DNA of 64,000 nt. It comes from Tillus elongatus (taxonomy: Eukaryota; Arthropoda; Insecta; Coleoptera; Cleridae). The position numbers and the translations under genes are program-made. The DNA lies in the NCBI GenBank assembly GCA_964006375.1, contig OZ023266.1, forward strand, positions 68,419,391 to 68,483,390, read 5' to 3'. The first letter of the stretch is position 1, and every line of letters starts with the position of its first letter. The notes under the pieces are model-generated. The model worked only from the letters and a program-made list of their open reading frames with translations, made no database searches and was not told the origin of the DNA. Below are positions 36,102 through 46,999 of this stretch, one piece after another.

Positions 36102-36503
36102 GTACAGATATGACGAGCGTCTCGCCACATAATAAGCGGTTGCATTGATCATGCGCACTTCCCAGGATATTTTACGCAACGAAATAAGAGTCCTCTCTGA
36201 CGTGCTGTTTACACGCAATCCTCCCTACTGACCTTCCCTGGCATCAGTTTGCCCAATGAAAATATAGAAGGGGAAGGAAAATCAACGCTGCCATTCCTGT
36301 CAGCATACTGTACTTTTACTTACCCCTTTGTCCTTCTTTTAGCTTTCGATTAGGCAGACTGATATCAGGTCAGGTGGCAGGATTGTGTGTAAACGGCACG
36401 CCAGGGAAGTCTTTTATTTCGTTACTTAAAATATTCTGCAAAGCGCGCATGATCAATGCGACCGGGTGTTTACTGTGGCGAGACAATCCTCAGATATGGA
36501 AAT
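36102..36503. repeat. Fold-back inverted repeat, ~125-bp arms
   Basis: The arm at 36102-36229 is the imperfect reverse complement of 36376-36503; shared words in one orientation include GTGTAAAC, TATTTCGTT, GCGCATGATCAATGC and GTGGCGAGAC. The spacer is about 147 bp. Identity is moderate, so this is an older fold-back than those at 37.7 and 43.3 kb. Confidence 0.8.
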
Positions 36504-36509
36504 GCTCCT

Positions 36510-37140
36510 TCTTGTATTTTAATTCTAAGATTGTATTTATATATAGATTGGCTATGGGGCGCGAAAATTCAAATAACATAGAGCCACAGCATAAGGATTT
36601 CCTAATGACATTATTTAGAGTAGACGGATAACCGGCTGGATAAAAGTGTTACCACTTCTCGCAGTAGATCCAAGCGAGGTCACGCCATTGGCGTAGCGTA
36701 TGGGGCTGCTAAAGGTATAGACACGACCAGGATTAGTAATGGTAAATCTAAATAAAAAAAATTAACTTAAATATTATTGAGCGAATCACAAATGATTAGA
36801 ACTTTCTTTTAATATCAGTCAATTGAAGAATTTTTTCGGATTTCTTCAGGGACATAACATGAAACATATCCAAATGGAAAATGTTATATCTCTTCGAATC
36901 CCCTTTCTACTGATATACTTACCTGGATGTAATAATCATTTATAGTGTACCCTTAGATTAATAAATAGAAAATACATGTTCCAGTAAACTTTTTGACAAA
37001 TTTACTTTCTTTCTGATAAAAACGTCCCATATTAAACCGTTATTTTTATAGGCATTCAAAGTTAGGCCACAATGCAGGATTTTTTTAGTACTATAAGATA
37101 AAAAATCCACATTTTCACGAGCAAATAAACACGCAATAGA
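36510..37140. other. No gene seen
   Basis: Mixed AT-rich sequence. A GAATTTTCGTAGAAAA word near 37152 links its right end with 1075 and with the 275-bp array. Confidence 0.4.
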
Positions 37141-37221
37141 GCGTTTTAGTGAATTTTCGTAGAAAAAAAACTTCCCCAAACATCTGGGCATTCTTGCAAA
37201 ATCTGGCAACAACCCCTGACG

Positions 37222-37610
37222 TCTTAGTGTTCAGCTTCTATTGGTCGGTTTACAGTGGTTTGTAGCTGTGTTTTCGGTTTGTATCGAATGTATGGGTTTC
37301 CTGTTTTCATTACTGTGGTATAATAATTTGTCTATTTGTATTAATTAAAGCCATACAAAAAGACAAATTATTATACCACAGTAATGAAAACAGGAAACCG
37401 ATATAATCGACACACACCGAAAACACAGCCAATCAAATAACTGTAAGCCGACCAATAGAAACTGAACACGCAAGCGTCACGTACAACCTTAGAAACACAA
37501 CACAGAAGAACGATCAGTCAGAAGCGTGCCGATGATGAACCAGGAAGGCTCGAAACTGCAGTCCACGTAAACAAATAGGAAATCACAGAAAGTATAGCAA
37601 ACAAATAAAA

Positions 37611-37611
<1 letters not shown>
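37222..37611 (+). mobile_element. Penelope-like terminal repeat in fold-back form
   Basis: 37222-37336 is nearly the reverse complement of 37365-37480; the inner 39 bp of each arm (ending GGTATAATAATTTGTCT on the left) pair perfectly. The right arm continues to 37611 and matches 43836-44102, the end of the GIY-YIG-bearing Penelope-like element, in order: AAAGCCATACAAA, ACCAATAGAA, CGATGATGAACC, AGCAAACAAATAAA. A (TA)n tract follows directly, as at 44103. It is therefore a second, 5'-truncated member of the same family with a snap-back inverted piece. Confidence 0.8.
37529..37556 (+). ncRNA. Hammerhead-like core
   Basis: CCGATGA, spacer T, stem GAACC/GGCTC (one mismatch), GAAAC. Homologous to the core at 44021-44048, with C for T at the second core base. 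Confidence 0.4.

Positions 37612-37702
<91 letters not shown>
37612..37702. repeat. (TA)n after Penelope-like end
   Basis: About 91 bp of TA dinucleotides. Confidence 0.98.
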
Positions 37703-37705
<3 letters not shown>

Positions 37706-37733
37706 GAAAGATTTCCGCGGTCTTTAATGTGAG

Positions 37734-37894
37734 ACATGCTTGGTTCTCGGGTTAAACCGCGTCCAGAATTTATGGAAACTCGACGTTTCGTCCTTACATA
37801 TTTCCTTTACCTCTTGAAAATGGCTCCAAAACAGGAGCCGAAAGGTCGAGTTTCCATAAATTCTGGACGCGGTTTAACCCGAGAACCAAGCATC
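37734..37894. repeat. Perfect 49-bp fold-back with hammerhead-like loop
   Basis: Left arm (about 37736-37785, from ATGCTTGGTTCTCGGGTT to GGAAACTCGAC) is exactly complementary to the right arm (about 37845-37893). The 59-nt loop holds TTGAAAA, T, stem GGCTCC/GGAGCC and GAAAG (37813-37844), which looks like a decayed hammerhead core. (TA)n tracts lie on both sides (37612-37702 and 37899-37949). Confidence 0.9.
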
Positions 37895-37895
37895 T

Positions 37896-37898
<3 letters not shown>

Positions 37899-37949
<51 letters not shown>
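37899..37949. repeat. (TA)n microsatellite
   Basis: About 51 bp, directly right of the 49-bp fold-back. Confidence 0.98.
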
Positions 37950-37952
<3 letters not shown>

Positions 37953-38950
37953 TGTGACCCACTTAAGATCGCAACACCCTCTTCAGAGACTTTAATTTTG
38001 GTGGTATAAAAAGTTAGGCACGATTACTATTTACAAGTTTAAACATTTGAAATGTCAGCAGTGTACGTTTTAAAGGGGCTTCCAAAAGTCAATTTTTCAA
38101 CAACAAAAAACTTGTTAGCGAAGTTTTTATTGGATTTTCGGTTACGGCATTGCAAAGAGCATCCCTTAAAACCCCTAAGGATAGATTTTGAGTCATATCA
38201 CTTTACCGGTGTCTGAGATGAAAGTATCCAAAAATTGTTGTTTTGATTTTTGAACATCCCTGTATTACATGTTGACGTTTTCTGACATGAATTTTGGTGG
38301 TCAGTGACAATCGAGAGAGTGAGTGATTTTCCTTTATTAACATTTGATTAACGTCAGTAGCGTACGTTTTTAGGGGGCTTCAAAATATTGATTATATGAA
38401 AAAAATGCTTCCTTGCATTTTTGACAAGATACAATATTTATTTTGGACCAAACAATTATAAACATACATTTTTATGAAAATATTAAGCCGAGAGCAACCT
38501 TGGAAACTCCTACCTATCAATATCCTGTTATCTTAGATGTAAGTCACATGCATTCAATTTTTTTTTCACTTCCTAACATCCCAGTATACCTACCACTTAA
38601 TTCACATTTCAGGCTTGGTAAAGCCACAGCTATCTAATATTTTTGTATCATACAAGCAGGTAATTGTTCTTAGAAGCTCTTTTACTGCCATATTTAGCAA
38701 TATAGACAATAGTGGCAAAAATCTTTAAGAATTAATTTTACAGAGGGGAGAAATAAACCAAAGGAAATTATAAATTTACATTAATTGCTAAACTATTTAT
38801 TTTAACATAAGATCTTACAACGTTTATTGCACAAAGTTGAAAAACTAATTAAACATATAAAATTAAAACATTTAATAGGCATAAATAAATAAATTGTAAG
38901 ATGTTCACAAAAAATTAAATTTAAACAATATATTACCAAACATAGATGCA
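37950..38950. other. Unassigned AT-rich repeat-like sequence
   Basis: A word CGTACGTTTT...GGGGCTTC occurs twice (about 38064 and 38360), and GAACATCCCTGTATTA near 38254 resembles ends of insect DNA elements, but no pair of termini was found. No coding is recognised. Confidence 0.35.
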
Positions 38951-38956
38951 AAGACT

Positions 38957-39102
38957 ACTTCTCTGGCTTCACAATTATTCGTTTTATTGTCTGCAACCGG
39001 TTTAGCCGCTATACAGCATAATTAAATAGGCGAAAATGATGGTGTCGTAAAGTGATGAAACCGGTTGCAGAGAAGGAAACTAACAAATGTGAAGCCAGAG
39101 AA
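38957..39102. repeat. Fold-back inverted repeat, ~45-bp arms
   Basis: TCTCTGGCTTCACA...CTGCAACCGGTTT (left, about 38958-39003) is the imperfect complement of AAACCGGTTGCAGAGA...TGTGAAGCCAGAG (right, about 39057-39102). Similar in style to the Penelope-type fold-backs. Confidence 0.75.
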
Positions 39103-39109
39103 TTAGTTT

Positions 39110-39865
39110 CTGCATATATATTTAGTGCGGAATAGCTTCACCAAGGGCAACGACATTTAAGGAATATATTAACAACTTAACCTTGGGACTGGTATAACAG
39201 ACAACATATTATACGTAACTAGTTTTACAAATGCTATGCCACTTTAATCTGAAGATTAGAAATAATACTTATTTAAGCAACCCTGTTTTTGAAAAATTCA
39301 ATGTAGAGTTGTTGCTGGTTGAAAACTCCTAATGCTAAACATACTGAAAATGCTGATATCTCGGCAGTAAATAGTTAGATTATTCACAATAGTTAATAGG
39401 AGAAAGGAACCACTCATCGATTTCATATTCAGTTTGGCTAAAGAACACATTCACGGAAAAAGCATAACAAAAACTTCAGTTAGAACAAGATCCTTGGATA
39501 GACCACCAAGAGAATCTACGATGGTGTTGAATATTAAATACCACTTATTGATTGAGAAGATGTGTGAGGTGTTCTTGAAGAAGAAAAAAAGAAGAGAACA
39601 CTACCCAGCCCATTGTTATATTCACATTGCTGAGAAGTAATTTTTAAGTTACCAATGTAACATATATCTTGATACATGTTTCTGGGATTGTTTTCTGTTA
39701 CCTATGATCTTGCGCTTACATTGGTATATTTTAGCGATATTAGGTCTTAATTTTCAGATACATGGCTACCTTTTCATGCAAAATATGTAACAGCGACATG
39801 GCAATAATTTACATTTCAGAAGTTAGTTGTAATGATATGCTGGCAATATTATAAACTATATCACT
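39110..39865. other. No gene seen
   Basis: AT-rich sequence. The short ORF at 39434-39640 has no recognisable motif. Confidence 0.4.
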
Positions 39866-40539
39866 GTTACTCCAGTAATACAGGCAATAGAGGAGCCCGT
39901 TACTCTTGTCCATAATGCACTAAACTACAGGAGTTATTTTTTTTTTTTCATAGATAGGTTCAGAATGACGTACTGAATGTAACAACACAAAATCCTTACA
40001 AATTAGGAGGCCGGAAGTGCCGCCATTTTGAGAAAAACCGTTTCGGCCTATATCTCCATAACCGTGTACTTTAGGCCAAAAATGGTAATGACCTTTATTG
40101 TAGATAATTGCATTTCTCATATTTTTTGTTCAATAATTTTTTTTGTATCACTCACCGTTTACAACTTATACGACTATTAGCATTCATTTATTGACTTTTT
40201 TACCTATATCTTTGTTAATAATTGTTTAAAAAATAAAATGCTTATAACTTAACTTTTCAATCGACAAATTTCCCACAATTTTTATAAAAAACTTTTTTAT
40301 CTAAAATTAATATTTTCAAAGTTATAACGCGTTAAATGTTGGACTTTTCAATCGACAAATTTTTCTGGAAATATTTTAGTAAAATGAAGGACAATGACGG
40401 TTGAAGTTAAGACTTCAGGCTTTGTAAAACATTCTTCTTGAGACATTTTCTTTCCATAGCTTATATTAGTTTCAGGTTCTTTGCGTAAATGTTGCCAATT
40501 TTAACGTTTTAATTCGCGACTTTGACGTTTTGAAGAAAA

Positions 40540-40816
40540 CCCCAATTTTTTTTTAAGTGCCCATAACTTTTTTGTCTTTACATCGATAGACGATAGGCAA
40601 CTTACCTATAAGTACGTAAAACCGTGTACCAAATTTAGTTGCCCTTACTTTGTTATTTCCAGAGATATGATTCTTTTTCGAAAGAAAACACAAAATTTTC
40701 CGGGAAAACCTGGGCCGATTTTCTTGGCTAACGAACTCATCTAAGCCACTTACAAGATGAAGGTATTCACCAAATTTAATTAAAATCGGCCCTTTAGTTT
40801 TTGAGTTATCGGTGTG
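40540..40816 (+). repeat. Repeat family Y copy ending in (ATAC)n
   Basis: Same word order as at 34290-34560, ending TTTTTGAGTTATCGGTGTG directly before the tetranucleotide tract. Confidence 0.75.
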
Positions 40817-41449
40817 ATACATACATACATACATACATACATACATACATACATACATACATACATACATACATACATACATACATACATACATACATAC
40901 ATACATACATACATACATACATACATACATACATACATACATACATACATACATACATACATACATACATACATACATACATACATACATACATACATAC
41001 ATACATACATACATACATACATACATACATACATACATACATACATACATACATACATACATACATACATACATACATACATACATACATACATACATAC
41101 ATACATACATACATACATACATACATACATACATACATACATACATACATACATACATACATACATACATACATACATACATACATACATACATACATAC
41201 ATACATACATACATACATACATACATACATACATACATACATACATACATACATACATACATACATACATACATACATACATACATACATACATACATAC
41301 ATACATACATACATACATACATACATACATACATACATACATACATACATACATACATACATACATACATACATACATACATACATACATACATACATAC
41401 ATACATACATACATACATACATACATACATACATACATACATACATACA

Positions 41450-41476
<27 letters not shown>
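40817..41476. repeat. (ATAC)n microsatellite, ~660 bp
   Basis: About 165 tetranucleotide units with no interruption that I can see. It yields open frames in several phases on both strands, all false. Confidence 0.99.

Positions 41477-41530
<54 letters not shown>
41477..41530. repeat. (TA)n after (ATAC)n
   Basis: About 54 bp of TA dinucleotides joining the ATAC tract to family X. Confidence 0.98.
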
Positions 41531-41535
<5 letters not shown>

Positions 41536-41690
41536 CTGACCCCGGATATGTGTTTTAGGGGGCATAATTAGCGCCTATTTCAAAATTTTTTTTTCAAAAT
41601 TCAAAAGTCGAGGTCTCATTAGTTAATTTTTTTTAAAGAAAATGCACTAATAATAATTTTAGAAAAAATAGTTTTAAGTAAAAGTTCTAG
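41531..41690 (+). repeat. Repeat family X copy
   Basis: Starts AAAACTGACCCCGGATATG, then TTTTAGGGGGCATAATTAGC and an ATTAGTTAATTT...TGCACTAATAAT pair. Corresponds to 44236-44360. Confidence 0.65.
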
Positions 41691-42239
41691 AAAATTTGTC
41701 GATTGAAAAGTTAAATTATAAGCATTTTATTTTTTAAACAATTATTAACAAAGATATAGGTAAAAAAGTCAATAAATGAAAGCTAATAGTCGTATAAGTT
41801 GTAAACAGTGAGTGACACCAAAAAAATTATTTAACAAAAAATATGAGAGATGCAATTATCTACAATAAAGGTCATCAACATTTTTGACCTAAAGTGCACG
41901 GTTGCGGATATATAGGTCGAAACGGTTTTTCTCAAAATGGCGGCACTTCCGCCCTCCTAATTTGTAAGGATTTTGTGTTTTTACATTCAGTACGTCATTC
42001 TGAACCTATCTATGAAAAAAAATAACTCCTGTAGTTTAATGCAGAAAAAAATTCTCTATTGCCTGTACTACAGAGAAAATAACATGCTAAGCATGTAATT
42101 AACACACGATGACCGTTACTTTATAGATGCTGAATTCTCTGAATCTTTATATTTTGTCAAAAGTATGGAATCATATTAACTTTGCTACTCAATGTCAAAA
42201 ACGGCGACATTATCCAAAAATACTATAATAAATCAATCC

Positions 42240-43247
42240 TCAGGGCAGCCGTCTTTCGGCTCATCTATGGTGTCTGGTCATGGACGGCCTCATGGAACGG
42301 CTCTCAGAGAATGGCTTCTACGCCCAGGCATATGCTGATGATGGGCTGGTCTTAGTCACCGCCAAACTCCTCAGCGTCGTCTGTGCGTGCATGCAAACAG
42401 CCTGTAGCATAATTGAAAGGTGCTGTGGTAAGCTAGGACTCTCTGTAAACCCAGCGAAGACGGAGATGATCCTGTTCACCAAGAAGAGTAATCTGGAGGG
42501 GTTCAGGGCGCCAGTGATGTTTGGAAAACCTTTAGCTTTAGTGTGGGAGGTCAAATATCTGGGGGTGGTCCTGGACTCCAAACTATCATGGTGGTCGCAA
42601 ATAGAACGAGTAGTGAGGAAGGGAGTAGCGACCCTCTGCCAGCTGCGCTGTGTGATATGGAGGACCTTGGATTTTAATCCTCGGATCATTCATTGGATTT
42701 ACACTGAGATCGTCAGGCCGAGAGTCCTTTATGGGACAGTGGTTTGGCGGTGTGGTGTGAACCAAACAGCTACCCGGAAGCTGGCAGGTCTGGATATCAC
42801 CGGCGCTATGAAGACGACACGTTCAGTGGTGCTAGTAGTGTTGCTGATGCTGCCCATCTGTATCAGAAGGGAGGCGACGACGTCGCATCTCAGAATGCAA
42901 GACTCTGGAAACTGGTGCAGAGAGGGAGCAATAACAGGACACACACATTGCCAAGGAGGTGGAAAAGGAAATTCTAATTTCCACCATCAAGGTATGAAAT
43001 GCAGAGAACTATATTAGGCTGACTAGTACATATACCCTCTGAATCCTTAGCAAGGATCAGTGGAGGGAAAATGAAGTCACTTTTCAGCCTGCTGGCCTGG
43101 TCTTTTTTACCAATGGATCACCGCTGAAGGAGCAGCACTCCTCCGGGGCGGGAATATACATCTATAGCCTGGAGGTGCGCGAGAGTTATGCTCTGGGCGC
43201 ATATACCACGGCATTCGAAATGGAGGTGTACACTATTCTGTCTGTAG
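42240..43247 (+). pseudogene. LINE with RNase H, R1/I-like, 5'-truncated
   Basis: Starts in the RT palm with AYADDGLVLV (the YADD box), then IIERCCGKLGLSVNPAKTEM, the thumb VKYLGVVLDSKLSWWSQIER and DFNPRIIHWIYTEIVRPRVL. After LDITGAMKTTRSV the frame shifts. From about 43100 the RNase H can be read as FFTNGSPLKEQHSSGAGIYI and FEMEVYTILSVA; the first Asp of the RNase H (normally TDGS) reads TNGS. Coding stops at 43247 where Penelope-like sequence begins. The GC content is higher than the surroundings, as usual for LINE ORFs. Confidence 0.88.
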
Positions 43248-43447
43248 CATGTGGGTTGTGTTCTTGTTTTTCGTTTATTTTGTTTATTATTGTGTTATTG
43301 GGCTTGTAGCTCATTTAAAAGTCATATTGTTTGAGTGTTTGTGTTACTTTTTTGATGTGGAAACAGAAACAAACACAAAATACACAACATTCACTTATAA
43401 CCACCACATAAAAAAAACACAAACACTCAAACAATATGACTTAAAAA

Positions 43448-43725
43448 TGAGCTACAAAACCAATAACAAAATAATAAACAAAATTAATGAAAAACAAGAA
43501 CACAACCCACATGAATTAAACGGAATATATCAAATAGAATGTAACACATGCAATAAAAAATATATAGGAATGACAAAAAAATCAATAGAAACAAGACTCG
43601 AGGAACATATAACAGCATTAGATAAAATCCACATACCTAGCTACAAATCAAACGTAGCCACACATATTCACAACAGAAAACACAAAAAACCAGATATCAC
43701 CCAATTACAACTAATGAAACATTAA
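43448..43725 (+). pseudogene. GIY-YIG endonuclease part of Penelope-like protein
   Basis: The frame MSYKTNNKIINKINEKQEHN leads into the nuclease core: GIYQIECNTC, KKYIGMTKKSIETRLEEH and later NVATHIHNRKHK. This gives the GIY and YIG motifs with the intervening CxxC pair and the Arg of the ETRLEEH helix, as in the C-terminal domain of Penelope-like proteins, which nicks target DNA. The stop after QLQLMKH at 43723 is followed by an A-run, and the frame past it looks like lost C-terminal sequence, so the A-run probably caused a frameshift. The N-terminal RT is missing. Confidence 0.85.
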
Positions 43726-44020
43726 AGACCAAAAAAAAAAAAAAAATGGAAATTTGGGAATAATACCACATTCAACAAACAATAAGGAACAATTAATGCC
43801 AGAACAAATCCAAGTACAAACATTTAAACAAAATTTAAAGCCATACAAATAGACAAATTATCAAACCACAGTGATCAAAACAGGAGACTGATACACACGA
43901 CACAGTCCGAAAACACAACGAATCACAGAACAGTAAACCAACCAATAGAAGCTCAACGCGCAGGCGCCACATACAATCTCAGACATAGACCACACAGGAA
44001 CGATCACAGTTAGGAGCGTG

Positions 44021-44048
44021 CTGATGATGAACCGGGACGGTTCGAAAC
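44021..44048 (+). ncRNA. Hammerhead-like core of Penelope end
   Basis: CTGATGA, spacer T, perfect stem GAACC/GGTTC with loop GGGAC, then GAAAC. This is the best-preserved core in the window and has all invariant core bases. Confidence 0.55.
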
Positions 44049-44101
44049 TACAGTCCACATAAACCAATAAAAAGTTACAAAAAGTACAGCAAACAAATAA
44101 A

Positions 44102-44360
<259 letters not shown>

Positions 44361-44364
44361 GGGC

Positions 44365-45200
44365 AATGAAAATTTATGACCTTAACATAAAGTGATGTTC
44401 AGAGATAAATAGAAATTCATCACAACAAAATAAGAACTCTGTGACAGTTTATTCTGTTTATACATATATTACTACACTACCTACAGGTTCTAAGGAATTT
44501 TACAGTTTTATTTTCCCCATGACTTTTCAATGTAGTAATTATAATAGGCAGATATGTGCTTAGATGGTCGTTGGTTTTTATTAGGGATATGTCTTATATT
44601 TGTGTGAGAGGAAACGAAAAAAAAATGAAATTTTGATCTATTCCTGATTTGAAATTTTGAAGAATTTCTCAACAAGGCTAATCCGCACACAAATAAATTG
44701 TATTGAGTAAACTGCATTTGAGAGAACATCATGACAGTCATAAAAAAGTATAATCAAAGTTATCACAAAATTGACATTTAGACATAATAAATTTCAGAAA
44801 ATAATATTTGATCATAATTGCCCTTTGTAAAACTGTTCTTAGCTAAATACTCCAAAATAACTTATCTTGTTTGCAATTGGTTTTCTCTTTACAATATCAT
44901 CTGCTTAATGTTGCCTCAATAGTGAAACTGATAACAAAGAAAATAAGAATTTATCGTGAGGCCTCCACGAACCCAACTTAAATATTGAAAGTCATGTAAT
45001 ATAGCATATAATTCTCAATTGTTATTTTGGATGCTGGTGTCATTGTCATTTGACTTTTAAACATTGAATGGCAATCTAGACAAATTTTTATTTCAATTAT
45101 AAAAAACGCAACATGTCATTATCACTGCTTAATAAGACATTGAATCAATTAATACAATACACTTTTACCAAATATAGTCAACACATGAAATGAAAAATTC
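44365..45200. other. No gene seen
   Basis: AT-rich sequence; could be 3' UTR or flank of the coiled-coil exon to its right (minus strand). Confidence 0.4.
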
Positions 45201-45205
45201 TAAGC

Positions 45206-45704
45206 TTAAGAATCATGAGTATGACTTGTTTTTAAATTACGATTCGCTGATGAGCCAACCCGCTTTCTTGTAGCTGGAGTCTCTTTTCTCCCTAATATAG
45301 GACTAGATCCTGTACCCATGTTTCTAATGAGATTTTTCAAACTCTTTCCTTGACTGTCTATAATGTTATTTTCTTGTGCAATGATATAAAAATCATCCAA
45401 TAAATGAGGTGGTGGCTCTACTTGGCATGCTGTCACGCTTGTCTCCGATCCTTTTTCAATTAGCATAGCCAATCTCTTTTTCAATGATTCATTTCGTTCC
45501 TCCAGTCTTGCTATGTTGTTTGCATTCTCCTCAAATTGCATGAGAATTGGAGTTGGCATATACTGGCAATAGATAAACAAACAAATTAGTAATTATTTTA
45601 TAATTATATGTTTAAGTTCATTAAATAATATTAAGAATTACCAGAATTATGATATTTCTCCTTTTTAGGACCTGTTCCCTGCAGTGATACCATTATCACT
45701 AAGA
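45206..45704 (-). CDS. Possible host gene: last exons with coiled coil, unrecognised
   Basis: The long frame (45206-45580) reads MPTPILMQFEENANNIARLE, then ERNESLKKRLAMLIEKGSE, a heptad-rich helix, then VEPPPHLLDDFYIIAQENNI and a basic tail (ATRKRVGSS) to a stop. An acceptor TCTATTGCCAG lies at 45562, and 88 nt upstream a donor AATTCTG|GTAATT (45648) ends a possible small exon opening at acceptor TATCACTGCAG (about 45686). Joined in phase 0 this gives EQVLKRRNIIIL then YMPTPIL. The clean frame, splice sites and lack of transposon motifs suggest a host gene whose earlier exons would lie beyond the Tigger insertion. I do not recognise the family. Confidence 0.4.
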
Positions 45705-45776
45705 AAAAGAGCAGCTATAGGGAAATAGGCTTAGATAAATTGCTTTTCGTGTGACATTCAAATTTTTTGTTGACTA

Positions 45777-46990
45777 CAGTACAGTCTCTATAAACCGACC
45801 TCTCAGTTGTCCGAGACGTCCAGTAATCCGGACGGTCTGCTGGTACCGTTGCAGTCTTATTACGTTTTGCCACGACTCAAAATTTGTGCTTATGACTAAT
45901 CTGCATAACAAAACAACAAGTGTGTGTCTGTCGTTCAAGTTATCCAATATAATTAGAAACACCATTTTGTCCTTATCCAATGCAATTCTAGCTGTGCAGA
46001 AGTGTTGTAGTGGTTGTCACTTAACCTGGTCGAACCGGACAATATGTGAAAAAATACACAACGCTTCCTCTAGAAAGCAAAATCGAAATTTGAAGAAAGC
46101 AGATAAAGGTGAACTTTCCATGATTTGCGGCGTCGGTTGAGCTACAATTTACGATATTAAAAAGAAGAAAGAAAAGTTAATTAGCTTTGTGAAAGTAAAA
46201 CATAAAATATGCATCAGGGTGAATTTCCACAAGTTGAGAAAGCACTTATTCATGGTTTCTTTAGGAAAGATGTCTACAAGCACCGAGTTTGGAAGAAATT
46301 CCTAAAGAAATAGCAAACTTGATTTGCAGGAAAATTATGAATAGGAATAATTTTCAAGCATAGGTTGGTTGGATAAATTGAAAAAACGATTTGGTATTCG
46401 GTTTTTAACCATTACTGGTGAAAAGGCGTTGAGTGGCGCAGCCGCTGTTGTGCTGTTTATAGAAAAGTCTAAACAAAAGTTCAAAGATCTTGGACTAGTG
46501 CCAGACCAAGTTTATAAGGCCGATGAAAGTGGCTCATTTTGGAAACTTTTACCTAACAAGACATACGTTCATTTCAATTAGAGAAGCGCTACAGGAAGAA
46601 AAATATGCAAGAACAGTTTAATAGTTGTGCCATGTTCGAATGCAACGGGCTCACACAAATTAAAGTTGTTAGTTATAGCCAAGCAAAACATCCACGAGCA
46701 TTTAACAATGTGAATTTACCTGTAGTTTATAAAAATCGAACAAAGAGCTGGGTAACACATAAAGTGCCTCAGCGGTGGTTTTTTGACGACTTTACTTTAC
46801 GTTAGAAGATTTATGAATGCTGAAAGCAGATGAATTGAATCAAATGATGGTTTAATGCAAGCCATGTTTTGCCTACGAATGTTACTCCATTGTTACAGCC
46901 AATGGACTAAATGTATTTCCACTAATCTGACAAATCCACTAATTGGACAAGTCTTGTTCCAATGCCAGGCGGATTATTGAGACAGTACTG
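45777..46990 (+). mobile_element. Tigger/pogo DNA transposon with TIRs and TA duplication
   Basis: The left terminus CAGTACAGTCTCTATAAACC (45777) and right terminus, read inward, CAGTACTGTCTCAATAATCC (46990) are imperfect inverted repeats; TA flanks both sides (45775-45776 and 46991-46992). Inside are broken transposase pieces. At about 1.2 kb it is shorter than full-length elements of this group, so part of the DDE domain has been deleted. Confidence 0.85.
46020..46805 (+). pseudogene. Tigger/jerky-type transposase, internally deleted
   Basis: The N-terminal DNA-binding part is seen as KADKGELSMICGVG followed by a stop, then ATIYDIKKKKEKLISFVK (helix-turn-helix end). The second helix-turn-helix region and linker read KLKKRFGIRFLTITGEKAL. 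The catalytic domain start is DQVYKADESGSFWKLLPNKT with the first Asp in ADESG. A later frame gives QFNSCAMFECNGLTQIKVVS and HPRAFNNVNLPVVYKNRTKS. The second and third catalytic acids are missing. At least three stops or shifts are present. Confidence 0.8.
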
Positions 46991-46999
46991 TATTTACTT

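Larger units (their letters stand above)
39870..42075. repeat. Large inverted repeat, ~400-bp arms
   Basis: The left arm (39870-40275) and right arm (41690-42075) are reverse complements with scattered differences; examples are CTAAACTACAGGAGTTATTT against AAATAACTCCTGTAGTTTAA, and GAAGTGCCGCCATTTTGAGA against its complement near 41935. The 1.4-kb centre holds a family Y copy, the (ATAC)n tract, a (TA)n tract and a family X copy. Confidence 0.85.

Noticed and set aside
37950..38270. Small DNA transposon between CAGTGTGACCC and ACATCCCTGTATT
   Set aside because: The two ends are not convincing inverted repeats and no TA or longer duplication flanks them.
40817..41476. Possible CRISPR-like array
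   Set aside because: No spacers; it is a pure tetranucleotide repeat in a eukaryotic genome.
40553..41571. Long open frames of repeating MYVC or IHTY residues on both strands
   Set aside because: They are translations of the perfect (ATAC)n microsatellite; codon content is set by the repeat.
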